A stretch of 64,000 nt of DNA from Microvirga calopogonii (GTDB taxonomy: Bacteria > Pseudomonadota > Alphaproteobacteria > Rhizobiales > Beijerinckiaceae), in contig NZ_QDGA01000003.1 in assembly GCF_003347665.1 (NCBI RefSeq), forward strand, positions 186,001 to 250,000, written 5' to 3'. The notes below the pieces were generated by a model. The model ran no database searches. It saw nothing but the letters and a program-made list of their open reading frames with translations, and was not told the DNA's origin. Of this stretch, positions 39,313-50,719 are shown one piece after another (within the stretch, counting starts at the first letter, position 1; every line of letters begins with the position of its first letter). The position numbers and the translations under genes are program-made.

Positions 39313-40569
39313 TCAGCAGAAGCCGCCAAGCCGAATGATGCGGCAAGGCTCGCCCGCTGCCGCCGGCGGTGCGTGAGGCGGACGCACCAGCAGGGCGTCG
39401 GAGCGCTCCAGGATGCTCAGCATGGATGAATCCTGCAGCAGATGCGGTGTTGCGACGGGAAGCATCAGCCGCTCGGAGCCGTGAGCGAGGCTCAAGGGAA
39501 CATCCTGGAGGGTGAGAGCGGCGCGTAAGTAGTCCTGACGGTCTCTGTTGGCCGGCAGGTCGGCGCCCAGGATCGCATCTTCCGTCGGGTCCTCGGCGGC
39601 CTTCTGATCGCCCAGGAGAGCGCGGATCGCCGGAATCAGAAACAGGACGGCGCAGACGAGGGAGGAGACCGGATTACCGGGCAGTCCCAGCAGAAGGGTC
39701 GATCCGAGACGCCCGTGCATGAGCGGCTTCCCCGGCCGCAGGGCCACGCGCCAGAAGCCGAGATCCATGCCGTGGCGGCTCAAGGCCTTCTGCACGAGGT
39801 CGTGCTCGCCCACGGAAGCCCCGCCCAGGGTCACGAGGATGTCGGCGCCCGCATCCTTGGCTGCCTGGATGCGGTCATCAAGGGATTCGAGCGTGTCGCG
39901 GGCGATCCCGAGATCGATGGCTTCGGCGCCGGCCTTCTCCACCATCAGGATCGTGGCCGGCAGGCTGGATGCGGTAATCTGGTCGGGGCCGACCGGTTCG
40001 CCCGCACGCACCAGTTCGTCGCCTGTGGCGAGAACCGCGACGCGCGGCTTGCGGTGAACGGACAGCGCTCCATGGCCCATGGCGGCCGCGAGCGCGATGT
40101 GCCGGGAATCGAGCCGCAACCCGGCCTGCAGCAGCACGTCGCCTGAGCGGAAATCGAGTCCCGCCGCGCGGATATGCCGGTTTGGACGGGCCGCTTCCTT
40201 TACCGTCACCTGGTCGCCCGAGCGCTCCGTGTCCTCCTGCAGCACCACCGCGTCCGCCCCTTCGGGAACGGGTGCGCCGGTGAAGATCCGCACGGCTTCC
40301 ATCGCCCCGACGGTGCCGGAGAAGCGGTTGCCTGCAGCGCTTGCGCCGATGACCCGAAGGGCGGCGGGAATGGTGGAACAATCGGCGCTCCGCACCGCGT
40401 AGCCGTCCATGGCCGATGCCGGGAACGGCGGCTGGTCGCGCAGCGCGCTGACGTCCTCGGCCAGGGTCCGGCCCGCACAGGCGGCGAGGGGGATGCGCTC
40501 GATTCCAACCGGCTTCTCGACGTTTGCCAGAACGCGGGAGAGAGCATCCTCGACCGAAATCAGGCTCAT
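39313..40569 (-). CDS. moeA: molybdopterin molybdenumtransferase
   Basis: This enzyme inserts molybdate into adenylylated molybdopterin. The 418-aa protein starts with the domain I/II region [20 protein letters not shown] and [11 protein letters not shown]. The MoCF-like domain contains [20 protein letters not shown] and [19 protein letters not shown], with a small C-terminal beta domain. The start overlaps the moaC stop by 4 bp, so it is translationally coupled downstream of moaC. The Gly/Ser-rich active-site loop is intact. Confidence 0.95.
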   Translation of the reverse strand: MSLISVEDALSRVLANVEKPVGIERIPLAACAGRTLAEDVSALRDQPPFPASAMDGYAVRSADCSTIPAALRVIGASAAGNRFSGTVGAMEAVRIFTGAPVPEGADAVVLQEDTERSGDQVTVKEAARPNRHIRAAGLDFRSGDVLLQAGLRLDSRHIALAAAMGHGALSVHRKPRVAVLATGDELVRAGEPVGPDQITASSLPATILMVEKAGAEAIDLGIARDTLESLDDRIQAAKDAGADILVTLGGASVGEHDLVQKALSRHGMDLGFWRVALRPGKPLMHGRLGSTLLLGLPGNPVSSLVCAVLFLIPAIRALLGDQKAAEDPTEDAILGADLPANRDRQDYLRAALTLQDVPLSLAHGSERLMLPVATPHLLQDSSMLSILERSDALLVRPPHAPPAAAGEPCRIIRLGGFC

Positions 40570-41042
40570 GGCGCTTCGAAATCTCCCGAGCGGCCGCCGC
40601 TCTTCCGCCGCAGGCGAATGTGCTCGATCCGCATGCCCTTATCGGCCGCCTTCACCATGTCGTAGATCGTCAGGCAGGCGACGGAAACGGCGGTGAGGGC
40701 TTCCATCTCCACGCCGGTCTGGCCCGCAACCTTCACCTCGGCGCTCACGCGGATTCCGGGAAGGTTGTCGTCGAGGGTGCAATCCACCTTCACCTTGGAA
40801 ATGAGAAGCGGATGGCAAAGCGGAATGAGCTCGTGCGCGCGCTTGGAGGCCATGATCCCGGCGAGCCGCGCAGTGCCGAGAACGTCGCCCTTCTTGGCCT
40901 CGCCGTGGCGGATCAGGTCGAGCGTTTCGGCCTGCATGACGACGCATCCCTCGGCTATCGCGGTGCGGCTGGTGATGGTCTTGTCGGAGACGTCCACCAT
41001 GCTGGCCTGACCGGATGAATCGAGATGCGTGAGTTTCGTCAT
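40566..41042 (-). CDS. moaC: cyclic pyranopterin monophosphate synthase
   Basis: This enzyme completes the first step of molybdenum-cofactor synthesis after MoaA. The 158-aa protein begins with [18 protein letters not shown] (after [10 protein letters not shown]). It contains [19 protein letters not shown] and the active-site stretch [20 protein letters not shown]. It overlaps trpC by 4 bp upstream and moeA by 4 bp downstream, tying cofactor genes into the trp run; moaA is not here. Confidence 0.97.
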   Translation of the reverse strand: MTKLTHLDSSGQASMVDVSDKTITSRTAIAEGCVVMQAETLDLIRHGEAKKGDVLGTARLAGIMASKRAHELIPLCHPLLISKVKVDCTLDDNLPGIRVSAEVKVAGQTGVEMEALTAVSVACLTIYDMVKAADKGMRIEHIRLRRKSGGRSGDFEAP

Positions 41043-41839
41043 GCTGCCTCGCCGAACAGAAGCCTCCGGGTCGCCGCCGCCACGTCCGCCTGCCGCATCA
41101 GGCTCTCGCCCACGAGGAAGGTGCGGATACCGACCTTGGACAGGCGCTCGATGTCGGAGAGCGTGAAGATGCCGCTCTCGCCCACGACGATGCGGTCGGA
41201 CGGGATCAGGGGAGCCAGTTCTTCGCTCACCCCGAGCGACACCTCGAAGGTCCGAAGGTTCCGGTTGTTGATGCCGACGAGCTTGGTGCCGAGCGGCAGG
41301 GCTCGTTCCAGCTCCGCGCGGTCGTGCACCTCGACCAGCACGTCCATACCCAGATCGTGTGCGGTCTCGATCAGCGCGCGGGCTTCATCGTCGGAAACGC
41401 TCGCCATGATGACGAGGATGCAATCGGCCCCCCAGGCGCGTGCCTCGTAGACCTGATAGGGCTCGAACAGGAAGTCCTTGCGCAGGGCGGGCAGGCCGGA
41501 GGCTTCCCGGGCCTGATCCAGGTATTCGGGCCGGCCCTGGAAGGACGGCTCGTCGGTGAGCACCGAGAGGCAGGTGGCGCCGCCTTCGGCATAGGCCTTC
41601 GCCAGGCTCGGCGGGTCGAAATCCGGGCGGATCAGCCCTTTGGACGGGCTTGCCTTCTTCACCTCGGCGATGAGGGCAGGCCGCCCCCCGGCGAGATGGC
41701 GCTCGATGGCCCTTGCAAAGCCGCGAGGCGGGGAGGACGCACGGGCACGGCGCTCGATCTCGCTCGCCGGAACGGCCGCTTTCGCCGCCGCGATCTCCTG
41801 GCGCTTATAGGCTTCGATCTTGCTGAGAACGTCGGCCAT
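41039..41839 (-). CDS. trpC: indole-3-glycerol phosphate synthase
   Basis: This enzyme closes the indole ring in tryptophan synthesis. The 266-aa TIM barrel starts [20 protein letters not shown]. It has the catalytic-Lys stretch [20 protein letters not shown], then [20 protein letters not shown], and [19 protein letters not shown] 41839 was chosen for its conserved N-terminus; a TTG at 41851 that overlaps the trpD stop (TTGA) is an alternative start adding four residues. trpA and trpB are outside the window. Confidence 0.95.
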   Translation of the reverse strand: MADVLSKIEAYKRQEIAAAKAAVPASEIERRARASSPPRGFARAIERHLAGGRPALIAEVKKASPSKGLIRPDFDPPSLAKAYAEGGATCLSVLTDEPSFQGRPEYLDQAREASGLPALRKDFLFEPYQVYEARAWGADCILVIMASVSDDEARALIETAHDLGMDVLVEVHDRAELERALPLGTKLVGINNRNLRTFEVSLGVSEELAPLIPSDRIVVGESGIFTLSDIERLSKVGIRTFLVGESLMRQADVAAATRRLLFGEAA

Positions 41840-41847
41840 GGGGGCGC

Positions 41848-42861
41848 TCAAGCGTTCGAGACTTTGACGAGGCGTTCCAGGGTCGCCTTGGAGGCGCCGC
41901 TGTCGAGCGCCCGTGCGGCACGGTCGAGACCGTCGCGCAGGTTCTCCGCCTCGTCGGCGATCACGAGGGCGGCCGCCGCGTTGAGCAGGGACACGTCGCG
42001 ATAGGGCGTGCGGGCGCCATCCAGAACGGCGCGGAGTTGAGCCGCATTGTGCTCCGGATCACCGCCGCGCAACTCGTCGAGCGATACGGTCGGCAGGCCG
42101 ACCTCCTCGGGGGTCACGGTGAAGCGGCGGATCGCGCCGTTCTCCAGCGCCGCCACGAAGGTCGGGCCTGTCGTCGTCATCTCGTCGAGCCCGTCGGAGC
42201 CATGCACGGTCCAGACCTTCTGGGACCCGAGCTCCTTCAGAACCTGCGTGAGCGGTTCGAGCCAAGCCTCTGAAAACACGCCGAGAAGCTGACGCTTGGC
42301 GCCGGCCGGATTGGCCAGCGGCCCGAGCAGGTTGAAGATCGTGCGGGTTCCGAGCTCGACTCGGACCGGCGCCACGTGGCGCATGGCGGCGTGGTGGGTC
42401 TGCGCGAACATGAAGCAGAGCTTCGTCTCGTCCAGGCACCGCTCGAGCTCCTCCGGCGCGAGGCCCAGCTTCAGGCCGAGGGCTGCCAGGACGTCGGCCG
42501 TACCGGACTTCGAGGAAGCCGCCCGGTTGCCGTGCTTGGCAACGGGAACACCGCAGGATGCCACGATGATCGAGGCGAGCGTCGAGATGTTGTAGCTGCC
42601 CTTGTGGTCGCCGCCGGTGCCGACGATGTCGATGGCCTTCTCGGGAGCGTTGACCCGCAGCATGCGGCCGCGCATGGCCGTCACGGCGCCGACGATCTCT
42701 TCGAGTGCCTCGCCGCGAACCCGCAGCGCCATCAGGAAGGCACCGCCCTGGGCGGGCGTCACTTCGCCGGACAGCAGGTCGTCGAAGGCATCCCGCGCCT
42801 CGTCGCGCGTGAGCGATGCGCCCGTGGCGACCTTGGCGAGGTAGGATTTGAACGATTCCAT
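41848..42861 (-). CDS. trpD: anthranilate phosphoribosyltransferase
   Basis: This enzyme transfers phosphoribose to anthranilate. The 337-aa protein starts [20 protein letters not shown]. It has the PRPP-binding motif [20 protein letters not shown] near residue 78 and the anthranilate site region [20 protein letters not shown]. The frame is open far upstream across trpG, but the true start is the ATG at 42861, 5 bp after the trpG stop. It is not fused to trpG, unlike E. coli. Confidence 0.96.
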   Translation of the reverse strand: MESFKSYLAKVATGASLTRDEARDAFDDLLSGEVTPAQGGAFLMALRVRGEALEEIVGAVTAMRGRMLRVNAPEKAIDIVGTGGDHKGSYNISTLASIIVASCGVPVAKHGNRAASSKSGTADVLAALGLKLGLAPEELERCLDETKLCFMFAQTHHAAMRHVAPVRVELGTRTIFNLLGPLANPAGAKRQLLGVFSEAWLEPLTQVLKELGSQKVWTVHGSDGLDEMTTTGPTFVAALENGAIRRFTVTPEEVGLPTVSLDELRGGDPEHNAAQLRAVLDGARTPYRDVSLLNAAAALVIADEAENLRDGLDRAARALDSGASKATLERLVKVSNA

Positions 42862-42866
42862 CGGTT

Positions 42867-43496
42867 TCAATGTCCTGCTGGAGCGGCTGCGCCGCCGGCG
42901 GCGCGGTGCTTGGCGTTCCAATCCGCCGCGAGTTCGAAGAAGTTGCGCATGATCGTCACACCGTGCTCCGAAAGGATACTCTCGGGGTGGAACTGCACGC
43001 CGTGGATCGGGAGCGAGCGGTGCGACAGCCCCATGACCAAGCCGTCCGCTGTTTCCGCCGTCACCTGCAGGTCGACCGGGCAGGTCTCGCGGTCCACGAT
43101 CAGCGAATGATAGCGGGTCGCCTTGAAGGAGCCGTTGATGCCGCGGAACACCGCCTGGCCGCCGTGCTCCACCTCGGAGACCTTGCCGTGCATGGGCAGT
43201 GGGGCCCGCGAAACGGTGCCGCCGAAAACCTGCCCGATGGTCTGCAGACCGAGACACACGCCGAAGGTCGGGATTTCGGGAGAGGCGCGCTTCACCAGAT
43301 CGAGACAGACGCCAGCTTCGTTCGGTGTGCAAGGGCCGGGGGACAGCACGATGGCATCCGGCTGGGAGGCCAGCACCTGGTCGGTGGTGATGGCGTCGTT
43401 GCGCACCACCTCGACGGAGGTCGCGAGCGGACCGAGCAGATGCACCAGATTCCAGGTGAAGCTGTCGTAATTGTCGATGACGAGAACGCGGGTCAT
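42867..43496 (-). CDS. trpG: anthranilate synthase component II (glutamine amidotransferase)
   Basis: This enzyme supplies ammonia to TrpE from glutamine. The 209-aa class I amidotransferase begins [19 protein letters not shown], with oxyanion loop [13 protein letters not shown] and nucleophile Cys81 in [16 protein letters not shown] (Leu replaces the usual His next to the elbow; that His is not catalytic). The catalytic His-Glu pair is in [14 protein letters not shown]. Its ATG overlaps the stop of a 21-codon ORF that fills the trpE-trpG gap. Confidence 0.96.
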   Translation of the reverse strand: MTRVLVIDNYDSFTWNLVHLLGPLATSVEVVRNDAITTDQVLASQPDAIVLSPGPCTPNEAGVCLDLVKRASPEIPTFGVCLGLQTIGQVFGGTVSRAPLPMHGKVSEVEHGGQAVFRGINGSFKATRYHSLIVDRETCPVDLQVTAETADGLVMGLSHRSLPIHGVQFHPESILSEHGVTIMRNFFELAADWNAKHRAAGGAAAPAGH

Positions 43497-43558
43497 AGCA
43501 CGCCGACGTTCGCGTAAGCGAAGCTCCCGGTCAAGGGAAGCATCGTCGCCCGGGTCAT
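43493..43558 (-). CDS. 21-codon bridging ORF between trpE and trpG
   Basis: This minute ORF ([20 protein letters not shown], then Leu and stop) begins with ATGA overlapping the trpE stop. It ends with ATGA overlapping the trpG start, so it exactly spans the 58-bp gap with two 4-bp overlaps. It contains no tryptophan codon and so is not a trp attenuator leader. It may carry reinitiating ribosomes from trpE to trpG, or be a chance frame. A small TTCGC/GCGAA hairpin lies inside it. No function is known. Confidence 0.4.
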   Translation of the reverse strand: MTRATMLPLTGSFAYANVGVL

Positions 43559-45075
43559 TGTCCGATCCTCGCTTGGCTTGCGAAGCGCACGGCTTCCTCG
43601 GCGGCCCGGAACAGGGCCTTCGACTTGTTGATGCATTCCTGCTGCTCGGAGGCAGGATCGGAATCGTAGACGATGCCGGCGCCGGCCTGAACGGCCATGC
43701 GCCCGTCCTTCACCAGGGCGGTACGCAGCACGATGCAGGTATCCATCTCGCCATTGGCTCCGAAATACCCGATGCAGCCCGCATAAGGGCCGCGCTTGTG
43801 CTTCTCCAACTCGTCGATGATCTGCATGGCGCGCACCTTCGGGGCGCCGGAGACCGTGCCGGCCGGGAAGCCTGCCACGAGCGCGTCGAGAGCGTCGAAG
43901 GACGGGTCGAGCCTGCCTTCAACGTTCGAGACGATGTGCATCACCTGGCTGTAATATTCGAGGAAGAAGGAGTCCGTGACTTCCACGGAGCCCATCTCGG
44001 CCACGCGTCCCACGTCGTTGCGGCCGAGATCGAGCAGCATCAGATGTTCGGCGCGCTCCTTCTGGTCCGCCAACAGGCTTTCCGCGTGGGCCCTGTCCTC
44101 GGCAGCTGTCGCACCGCGCGGCCGTGTCCCGGCGATGGGACGGATCGTGACCTTGCCCTCGCGCACCCGCACCAGGATCTCCGGCGAGGAGCAGACGATC
44201 TGGAAATCCTCGAAATCGAGATAACAGAGGAACGGAGCCGGGTTGACCCGTCGCAGGGAGCGGTAGAGCGCGAAGGCCGGCAGGGGAAAGGTCGACTCGA
44301 ACCGCTGCGATAGCACCACCTGGAAGATGTCGCCGGCGCGGATGTATTCCTTCGCCTTGGCGACCATCGTCTCGAATTCCTGCGGCGTCGTGTTCGAAAC
44401 CGGCGGCTCGAAATGGATCTGCGTCGGGTCGCTGCGGTCGTCGATGGGAAGCGGGCGCTCGAGGGCGGCCGTGACGTTGTCCAGGCGCGCGAGCGCCGTC
44501 TCGTAGGCGGCCTTGGCCGAGGTTCCTGCCTGCGGGCGTACGGGTGTGATGAGCGAAATTTCGTCCTTCACCGCATCGAACACCACCATCACCGTCGGGC
44601 GGATGAGAATGGCGTCGGGGACCTTCAGCACGTCCGGATTGGGCTCCGGCAGGCGCTCCATGAGGCGCACCATGTCGTAGCCCAGATAGCCGAAGAGGCC
44701 CGCTGCCATGGGCGGCAGATCGTCCGAAAGGGGCAGGGCGCTTTCCTTGATCAGGGCGCGCAGGCTCTCAAGGGGCGGCAGCTCCTCCACGGTGAATTCC
44801 TGGAGGCGGCTCAGCGCGTGGCGGTCGATAGCCGCAACGCCGTTCTGACATCGCCAGACGAGGTCGGGATCGAGCCCGATCATCGAGAAGCGGCCGCGGG
44901 TCGCGCCGCCTTCGACGGACTCAAGCAGGAAGGCAGACCCTTTGCGGTCATGGCGCAGCTTCAGGAAGGCCGCCACGGGAGTGAGCAGGTCGCCCACGAG
45001 CGTGGCGCGCAGGACGCCGGCCTCCCCGGCCTCATAGGCCGCAGCGAACGTCTCGAAATCAGGCGTGATCGTCAT
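43555..45075 (-). CDS. trpE: anthranilate synthase component I
   Basis: This enzyme converts chorismate to anthranilate using ammonia from TrpG. The 506-aa protein starts MTITPDFETFAAAYEAGEAG. An N-terminal Trp-feedback region includes LLESVEGGATRGRFSMIG. The chorismate-binding domain contains IRPIAGTRPRGATAAEDRAH, LLDLGRNDVGRVAEMGSVEV and AGAGIVYDSDPASEQQE. The frame is open upstream into ppiD, but the ATG at 45075 gives the family N-terminus. It is a stand-alone TrpE, not the TrpE(G) fusion found in Rhizobium/Brucella. Confidence 0.96.
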   Translation of the reverse strand: MTITPDFETFAAAYEAGEAGVLRATLVGDLLTPVAAFLKLRHDRKGSAFLLESVEGGATRGRFSMIGLDPDLVWRCQNGVAAIDRHALSRLQEFTVEELPPLESLRALIKESALPLSDDLPPMAAGLFGYLGYDMVRLMERLPEPNPDVLKVPDAILIRPTVMVVFDAVKDEISLITPVRPQAGTSAKAAYETALARLDNVTAALERPLPIDDRSDPTQIHFEPPVSNTTPQEFETMVAKAKEYIRAGDIFQVVLSQRFESTFPLPAFALYRSLRRVNPAPFLCYLDFEDFQIVCSSPEILVRVREGKVTIRPIAGTRPRGATAAEDRAHAESLLADQKERAEHLMLLDLGRNDVGRVAEMGSVEVTDSFFLEYYSQVMHIVSNVEGRLDPSFDALDALVAGFPAGTVSGAPKVRAMQIIDELEKHKRGPYAGCIGYFGANGEMDTCIVLRTALVKDGRMAVQAGAGIVYDSDPASEQQECINKSKALFRAAEEAVRFASQARIGQ

Positions 45076-45080
45076 GGGTT

Positions 45081-46976
45081 TTAAGATTCGCCGCCCGTCG
45101 CCCGACGCAGCGCCTGCTGGTTGATGGTGACGCCGAGGTCCTGGCGGACCTGGGCGATGTATTGGTTGAGCAGGTCGTCGCCGAAGCCGGTCCGGAGCTG
45201 GTTCTCGGTATTCTGCGCCGCCTGCGTGGTGGTGACGAGGGGTGGGACCATGGCCGAGGTGACATGGAACACCACGCGGGCGTCCGTGCCGTTGGCGGCA
45301 TGGCCCGTCTTGCCGACGGGAACGGCGAAGATGCGGTTCACCGCTTCGGCCGTGAGGGTGTCCTTCGCCGTGTTGCGGGCGAGGTCGGTGGCGTTCTGGA
45401 TCGATGCACCGGCGGCCTGGGCGACGGCCTCGATGGTCTCGCCTTTGTCCAAGCGGCCGGTGAGTTCGTTCGCCTTTTCCGACAGGCGCTGCGCCACCTG
45501 ATCCTCGCGCCACTGGGTCGCGACCTGATCGCGGACCTCGTCGAGGTTCTTCTCACGGGAGGCTTCGATTCCGGTCACGTCGTACCAGACGTAGCCGGCG
45601 GCCATGCGCAGGGGCTCGTTGTCGACCCCGATGTCGGACGCGAAGGCTGCCTTCACCACGGCGTCCTTCTCAGGCAGGTTGACCGGGTTGCCGGCCTTGT
45701 CCCGGCCGTTGGTATCGACAGCTGGGACCTGAACGAGGGTCAGACCCTTTTCCTTGGCGATATCCGCCAGGGGCCTGGCGCCGGCGCGCAGGTCCTCGAT
45801 CTCGTCGTGGATCCGCTCGATCTGATCCTTGGCGCGATCCTGAGCTACCTGCTGGCGAATCTCGCCGGCCACTTCCTCGAAGGGGCGGACGGACTCGGGC
45901 TGAATCTGGGTCACCCGCACGAGCACCGGGCCGAAACGGCCGGTAATCGGCGCGCTGACGGCATTCTGTTCGAGGGCGAAGGCCGCATCCGCCACGGTCT
46001 GATCGAGCATCTCGGCCTTGGTGAAGGTGCCGAGCTCCAGATCCTGCGGAGAGACGTTGCGCTCTGCCGCGATGGCATCGAAGGTCGCGCCCTCCTTGAT
46101 CTTGGCGGCGGCGGTCTCGGCCTCCGCCTGGGACGGGAAGGTGATCTGCTGGATCGTACGGCGCTCCGGAGTGCCGTATTTGGCCTTCTGCTGCTCGTAG
46201 GCCTGCCGGGCATCGGCTTCCGATATGGAATCGGGTTTGGCGAGAGCGGCAGCATCGAGCGCGAGCACCGACACGGCCCGGTATTCGGGCGCGCGGAACG
46301 CGCTCCTGCGCTCGCTGAAGAACGCCTGGAGCTGTTCCGCCGTCGGAGCCGGAATGTCTCCCGCCATGGTCGGTGTCAGAAGCAGGTAGGAGGCTGCACG
46401 GCGCTCGGTCCCGTAGCGGTGGAAGGCCTCCTTGGCGGCCAGAGGCAAGTTGACGTCGCCGGCAATGGCTTCGGCCAAGTGGAGGCGAACCATGGCGGAG
46501 CGCTGCTCCTGCACGAAGCCCGCCTCGGAAAGGCCGACATTGCGCAGCGCCTGATCGAACTGGGCTCGATTGAACTGCCCGTCCGCTCCCTTGAAGGCCG
46601 GATTGTTCATGATCGAGGCTGCAATGAGCTGGTCGGAGACCGATAGGCCCATCTTCTTGGCCTGCTCCGCCATGACGGCCTCGGTCACGAGGTTGGAGAT
46701 CACCTGCTGGTCGATGCCGAAGGTCCGGGCCTGCTCGGGGCTGATGACGGTGCGGAACTGACGGCCGAGCCGCTGAAGCTCGTTGGTATAGGCGTTGCGG
46801 ACCTGATCGACCGTGATCTTGGTGCTGCCGACCTCGGCCACCGTGGAGGCAGGGGTCACGCGGAAGATGTCGCCGATGCCCCAGATGGCGAAGCTGACGA
46901 TCAGGGCGCCGAAAAAGATGGTGGCGATGGCTTTGCCGACCACGGTCTGCCCAGCCTTGCGCATGTTCCGAAGCAT
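45081..46976 (-). CDS. ppiD: peptidyl-prolyl cis-trans isomerase D-like periplasmic chaperone
   Basis: This is a membrane-anchored periplasmic folding factor. The 631-aa protein starts MLRNMRKAGQTVVGK, with a transmembrane anchor at about residues 16-34. A SurA_N-type chaperone region follows, then a central parvulin domain (RRTIQQITFPSQAEAETAAA) and a long C-terminal chaperone region. ATG 46976 has a GGAAAACGGG site; the TTG 18 bp upstream is less likely. It leads the trp/moa/lexA run, with trpE starting 5 bp after its stop. Confidence 0.9.
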   Translation of the reverse strand: MLRNMRKAGQTVVGKAIATIFFGALIVSFAIWGIGDIFRVTPASTVAEVGSTKITVDQVRNAYTNELQRLGRQFRTVISPEQARTFGIDQQVISNLVTEAVMAEQAKKMGLSVSDQLIAASIMNNPAFKGADGQFNRAQFDQALRNVGLSEAGFVQEQRSAMVRLHLAEAIAGDVNLPLAAKEAFHRYGTERRAASYLLLTPTMAGDIPAPTAEQLQAFFSERRSAFRAPEYRAVSVLALDAAALAKPDSISEADARQAYEQQKAKYGTPERRTIQQITFPSQAEAETAAAKIKEGATFDAIAAERNVSPQDLELGTFTKAEMLDQTVADAAFALEQNAVSAPITGRFGPVLVRVTQIQPESVRPFEEVAGEIRQQVAQDRAKDQIERIHDEIEDLRAGARPLADIAKEKGLTLVQVPAVDTNGRDKAGNPVNLPEKDAVVKAAFASDIGVDNEPLRMAAGYVWYDVTGIEASREKNLDEVRDQVATQWREDQVAQRLSEKANELTGRLDKGETIEAVAQAAGASIQNATDLARNTAKDTLTAEAVNRIFAVPVGKTGHAANGTDARVVFHVTSAMVPPLVTTTQAAQNTENQLRTGFGDDLLNQYIAQVRQDLGVTINQQALRRATGGES

Positions 46977-47111
46977 CGTGAACCCGTTTTCCAAAAACTC
47001 GTTAAACCTGCCGATAACCGATCAGGGGCTCTACGAAAAGGGCAAGTCTGGTTGAAAGAGAGCTCAAGCCTCTGTACTGCCGGATGATCGAGCGTGACAG
47101 GAGTGCCGTGA

Positions 47112-47879
47112 ATGAGCGTCGATAGGCCGCGCCCGCTGGTGGCGGGAAACTGGAAAATGAATGGATTGAAGAGTTCGGCCAAGGTTTTGACCGAGATCCA
47201 TGCCGGCTACACGCCCGGCCTGATGGCCAAGGTCGAACTTGCCGTCTGCCCTCCGGCAACGCTGCTTTCTCTTTTCGCTTATGCTTCGGTCGGCTCCCGC
47301 GTCGCCATCGGCGGCCAGGATTGCCACGCCAAGGAATCGGGAGCCTTTACAGGTGATCTCTCGGCCGAGATGCTCGCCGATGCCGGCGCGACCTACGTGA
47401 TCGTTGGTCATTCCGAGCGCCGCCAGTACCACAAGGAAAAGGACCAGGATGTCTGCGCGAAGGCGGTGGCGGCCCACCGGGCCGGCCTGACGGCCATGGT
47501 CTGCGTGGGCGAGACCCGCGAGGAGCGCGAATCCGGCAAGACCCTTGCCGTTGTCCGCAAGCAGCTGCGCGGCTCGATCCCGGTCGATTCGAACAGTCTC
47601 AATCTCGTGGTCGCCTATGAGCCGGTCTGGGCCATCGGCACCGGATTGACGCCGACCGTTGCGGACGTGGCGGAAGTGCATTCCCTGATCCGGGACGAGC
47701 TGCGCCGCCTCGTCGGCAAGGCGGACGCGCCCAAGGTGCGGATCCTTTATGGTGGCTCCGTCAAACCTTCGAATGCGGCCGAGCTCATGGCGGTGGAGAA
47801 CGTCAACGGCGCCCTGGTGGGTGGTGCCAGCCTCGTGGCGGCGGATTTCCTGGCCATCGCCGGGGCCTATCTCGGCTAA
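47112..47879 (+). CDS. tpiA: triose-phosphate isomerase
   Basis: This enzyme interconverts dihydroxyacetone phosphate and glyceraldehyde 3-phosphate. The 255-aa TIM barrel has GNWKMNG (Lys15), [12 protein letters not shown] (His100), [13 protein letters not shown] (Glu170), and the phosphate loop [14 protein letters not shown]. It is divergent from ppiD across 135 bp and followed by secG. The 120-bp tpiA-secG gap shows no gene. Confidence 0.97.
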   Translation: MSVDRPRPLVAGNWKMNGLKSSAKVLTEIHAGYTPGLMAKVELAVCPPATLLSLFAYASVGSRVAIGGQDCHAKESGAFTGDLSAEMLADAGATYVIVGHSERRQYHKEKDQDVCAKAVAAHRAGLTAMVCVGETREERESGKTLAVVRKQLRGSIPVDSNSLNLVVAYEPVWAIGTGLTPTVADVAEVHSLIRDELRRLVGKADAPKVRILYGGSVKPSNAAELMAVENVNGALVGGASLVAADFLAIAGAYLG

Positions 47880-47999
47880 CTGAGAAAAGGCGGCTTGCGG
47901 GTCTTTGATCCTGCGCCCACCTATGCTACAGGCCGCCGCAACGAACGGATTGCGAGCGGCTGACGCCTTGTGCGCAGCCGCTTGAGGTTTTTGAAAACG

Positions 48000-48407
48000 A
48001 TGCAAACAGTTCTCATCATTATCCACCTGGTCATCGTGCTCGCCCTGATCGGCGTGGTTCTCCTGCAGCGCTCGGAAGGCGGCGGCATGGGGCTCGGCGG
48101 CGGAGGCGGGGGCGGCGTGTCCGGCTTCATGACCGGTCGCGGCCAGGCGAACGCACTCACCCGTGCGACGGCGATCCTGGCCGGCCTCTTCTTCGTGACC
48201 AGCATCGCGCTGACCGTCATGGCGACGTCGACCCGGGCTCCGCGCTCGATTCTCGATCGCGCCGCACCGGCCGCTCCCGCCCCGGGTCAGCAGGCTCCGG
48301 CGGCTCCGCAGGGTGGCAACGTGCTCGAGCAGCTGCAACGCCTCCAGGGCGACCAGCCGGCGGCTCCGGCCCCCGCGACGCCGGCGCCCACAGCGCCTCA
48401 GCAGTAA
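48000..48407 (+). CDS. secG: preprotein translocase subunit SecG
   Basis: This is a SecYEG subunit that aids protein export. The 135-aa protein starts MQTVLIIIHLVIVLALIGVV (helix 1). A glycine-rich loop follows (SEGGGMGLGGGGGGGVSG FMTGR), then helix 2 (about residues 55-75) and a long Ala/Pro-rich tail typical of alphaproteobacteria. ATG 48000 was preferred to an upstream frame with basic residues. A Rho-independent terminator follows. Confidence 0.93.
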   Translation: MQTVLIIIHLVIVLALIGVVLLQRSEGGGMGLGGGGGGGVSGFMTGRGQANALTRATAILAGLFFVTSIALTVMATSTRAPRSILDRAAPAAPAPGQQAPAAPQGGNVLEQLQRLQGDQPAAPAPATPAPTAPQQ

Positions 48408-48417
48408 GTGAAAACCA

Positions 48418-48445
48418 GGGCCGGTCCTCCGGCCCTCTCTTTTTG
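48418..48445 (+). terminator. terminator after secG
   Basis: A perfect 7-bp stem, GGGCCGG/CCGGCCC, with a TCCT loop is followed by TCTCTTTTTG. It separates tpiA-secG from pyrG. Confidence 0.85.
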
Positions 48446-48506
48446 TGGATGGGTTTCGGGGCACGCAGTTCGCGATTGCGAATCGGCGCCCGATCTTTAT
48501 GGATAG

Positions 48507-50141
<1,635 letters not shown>

Positions 50142-50180
50142 ACGTCAGCTTATCATCGACACTTGAGAACTCACCGCCTC

Positions 50181-50519
50181 TTACTTGGAAGGGGCGGTGA
50201 TAGCTTCTTCCATGAATGCCGTTGCTTCGGCGATGTGTCGTGTCATCCGCTTCTTCAAAATGGGATACAGCACGATTGCGAGCGGAAAACAGATCAGTGC
50301 AAGCACGACAAGGCAGGCGTACCATGAGCTCTGATATGAAATGCGACCGGTTTTGCGATTGATTTTGACTTCGACGAAGTTGAAAGCGTTTCGGCTGATG
50401 CGAAATCGATCCTTGCCGCCTCCCCAGACCGTGCGCGTCTTATAGCCAGCAGGCATGACGGTCTTAAGATTGCTGAGGATGAGGTCAAGCTTGGGAAAAT
50501 CGTGAGAAGTTTGAGACAT
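50181..50519 (-). CDS. membrane-anchored hypothetical protein
   Basis: I do not recognise this protein. The 112-aa product has a soluble N-terminal half with beta-strand-like segments (RTVWGGGKDRFRISRNAF, then VEVKINRKTGRIS). One or two tightly spaced hydrophobic helices follow (WYACLVVLALICFPLAIVLY), then a cytoplasmic helix rich in Ala/Glu. It is alone on the minus strand between pyrG and a VOC gene, with an AT-rich upstream region (50520-50700). Lower GC and orphan position suggest an accessory gene. Confidence 0.6.
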   Translation of the reverse strand: MSQTSHDFPKLDLILSNLKTVMPAGYKTRTVWGGGKDRFRISRNAFNFVEVKINRKTGRISYQSSWYACLVVLALICFPLAIVLYPILKKRMTRHIAEATAFMEEAITAPSK

Positions 50520-50608
50520 CTTGAGTCCGGTAGAAGAAAGACGTGTGCCGAAGGGCTAATTTTTCCGGGTTTGAGCCGACTGTTATTGAGTTTGTTTATG
50601 ATATAAAA

Positions 50609-50637
50609 TAACGATCTTCAAGCAGTTTAACGATCTT
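50609..50637. repeat. tandem direct repeat TAACGATCTT in AT-rich spacer
   Basis: TAACGATCTT occurs at 50609-50618 and again at 50628-50637, a 19-bp period (about two helical turns). It lies in an AT-rich 200-bp gap between divergent genes, near a TATAAA-like element (50603-50608). It has the layout of a regulator-binding site, but no known motif matches it. Confidence 0.5.
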
Positions 50638-50719
50638 GTTGATGATGCGGTGTAAGATCAGGAGTATCGCTTGAGGAATACAGGCCGATACGAAACGCTT
50701 GTTGAATGAGAGACTGCCA

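Noticed and set aside
41848..43332. trpD as a 494-codon protein with a long N-terminus
   Set aside because: The frame is open upstream only because it runs antisense-free through trpG in another frame; the family N-terminus begins at the ATG at 42861.
43493..43558. trp operon attenuator/leader peptide
   Set aside because: The short ORF at the trpE-trpG junction has no Trp codon and no antiterminator/terminator pair; it is also after trpE, not before it.
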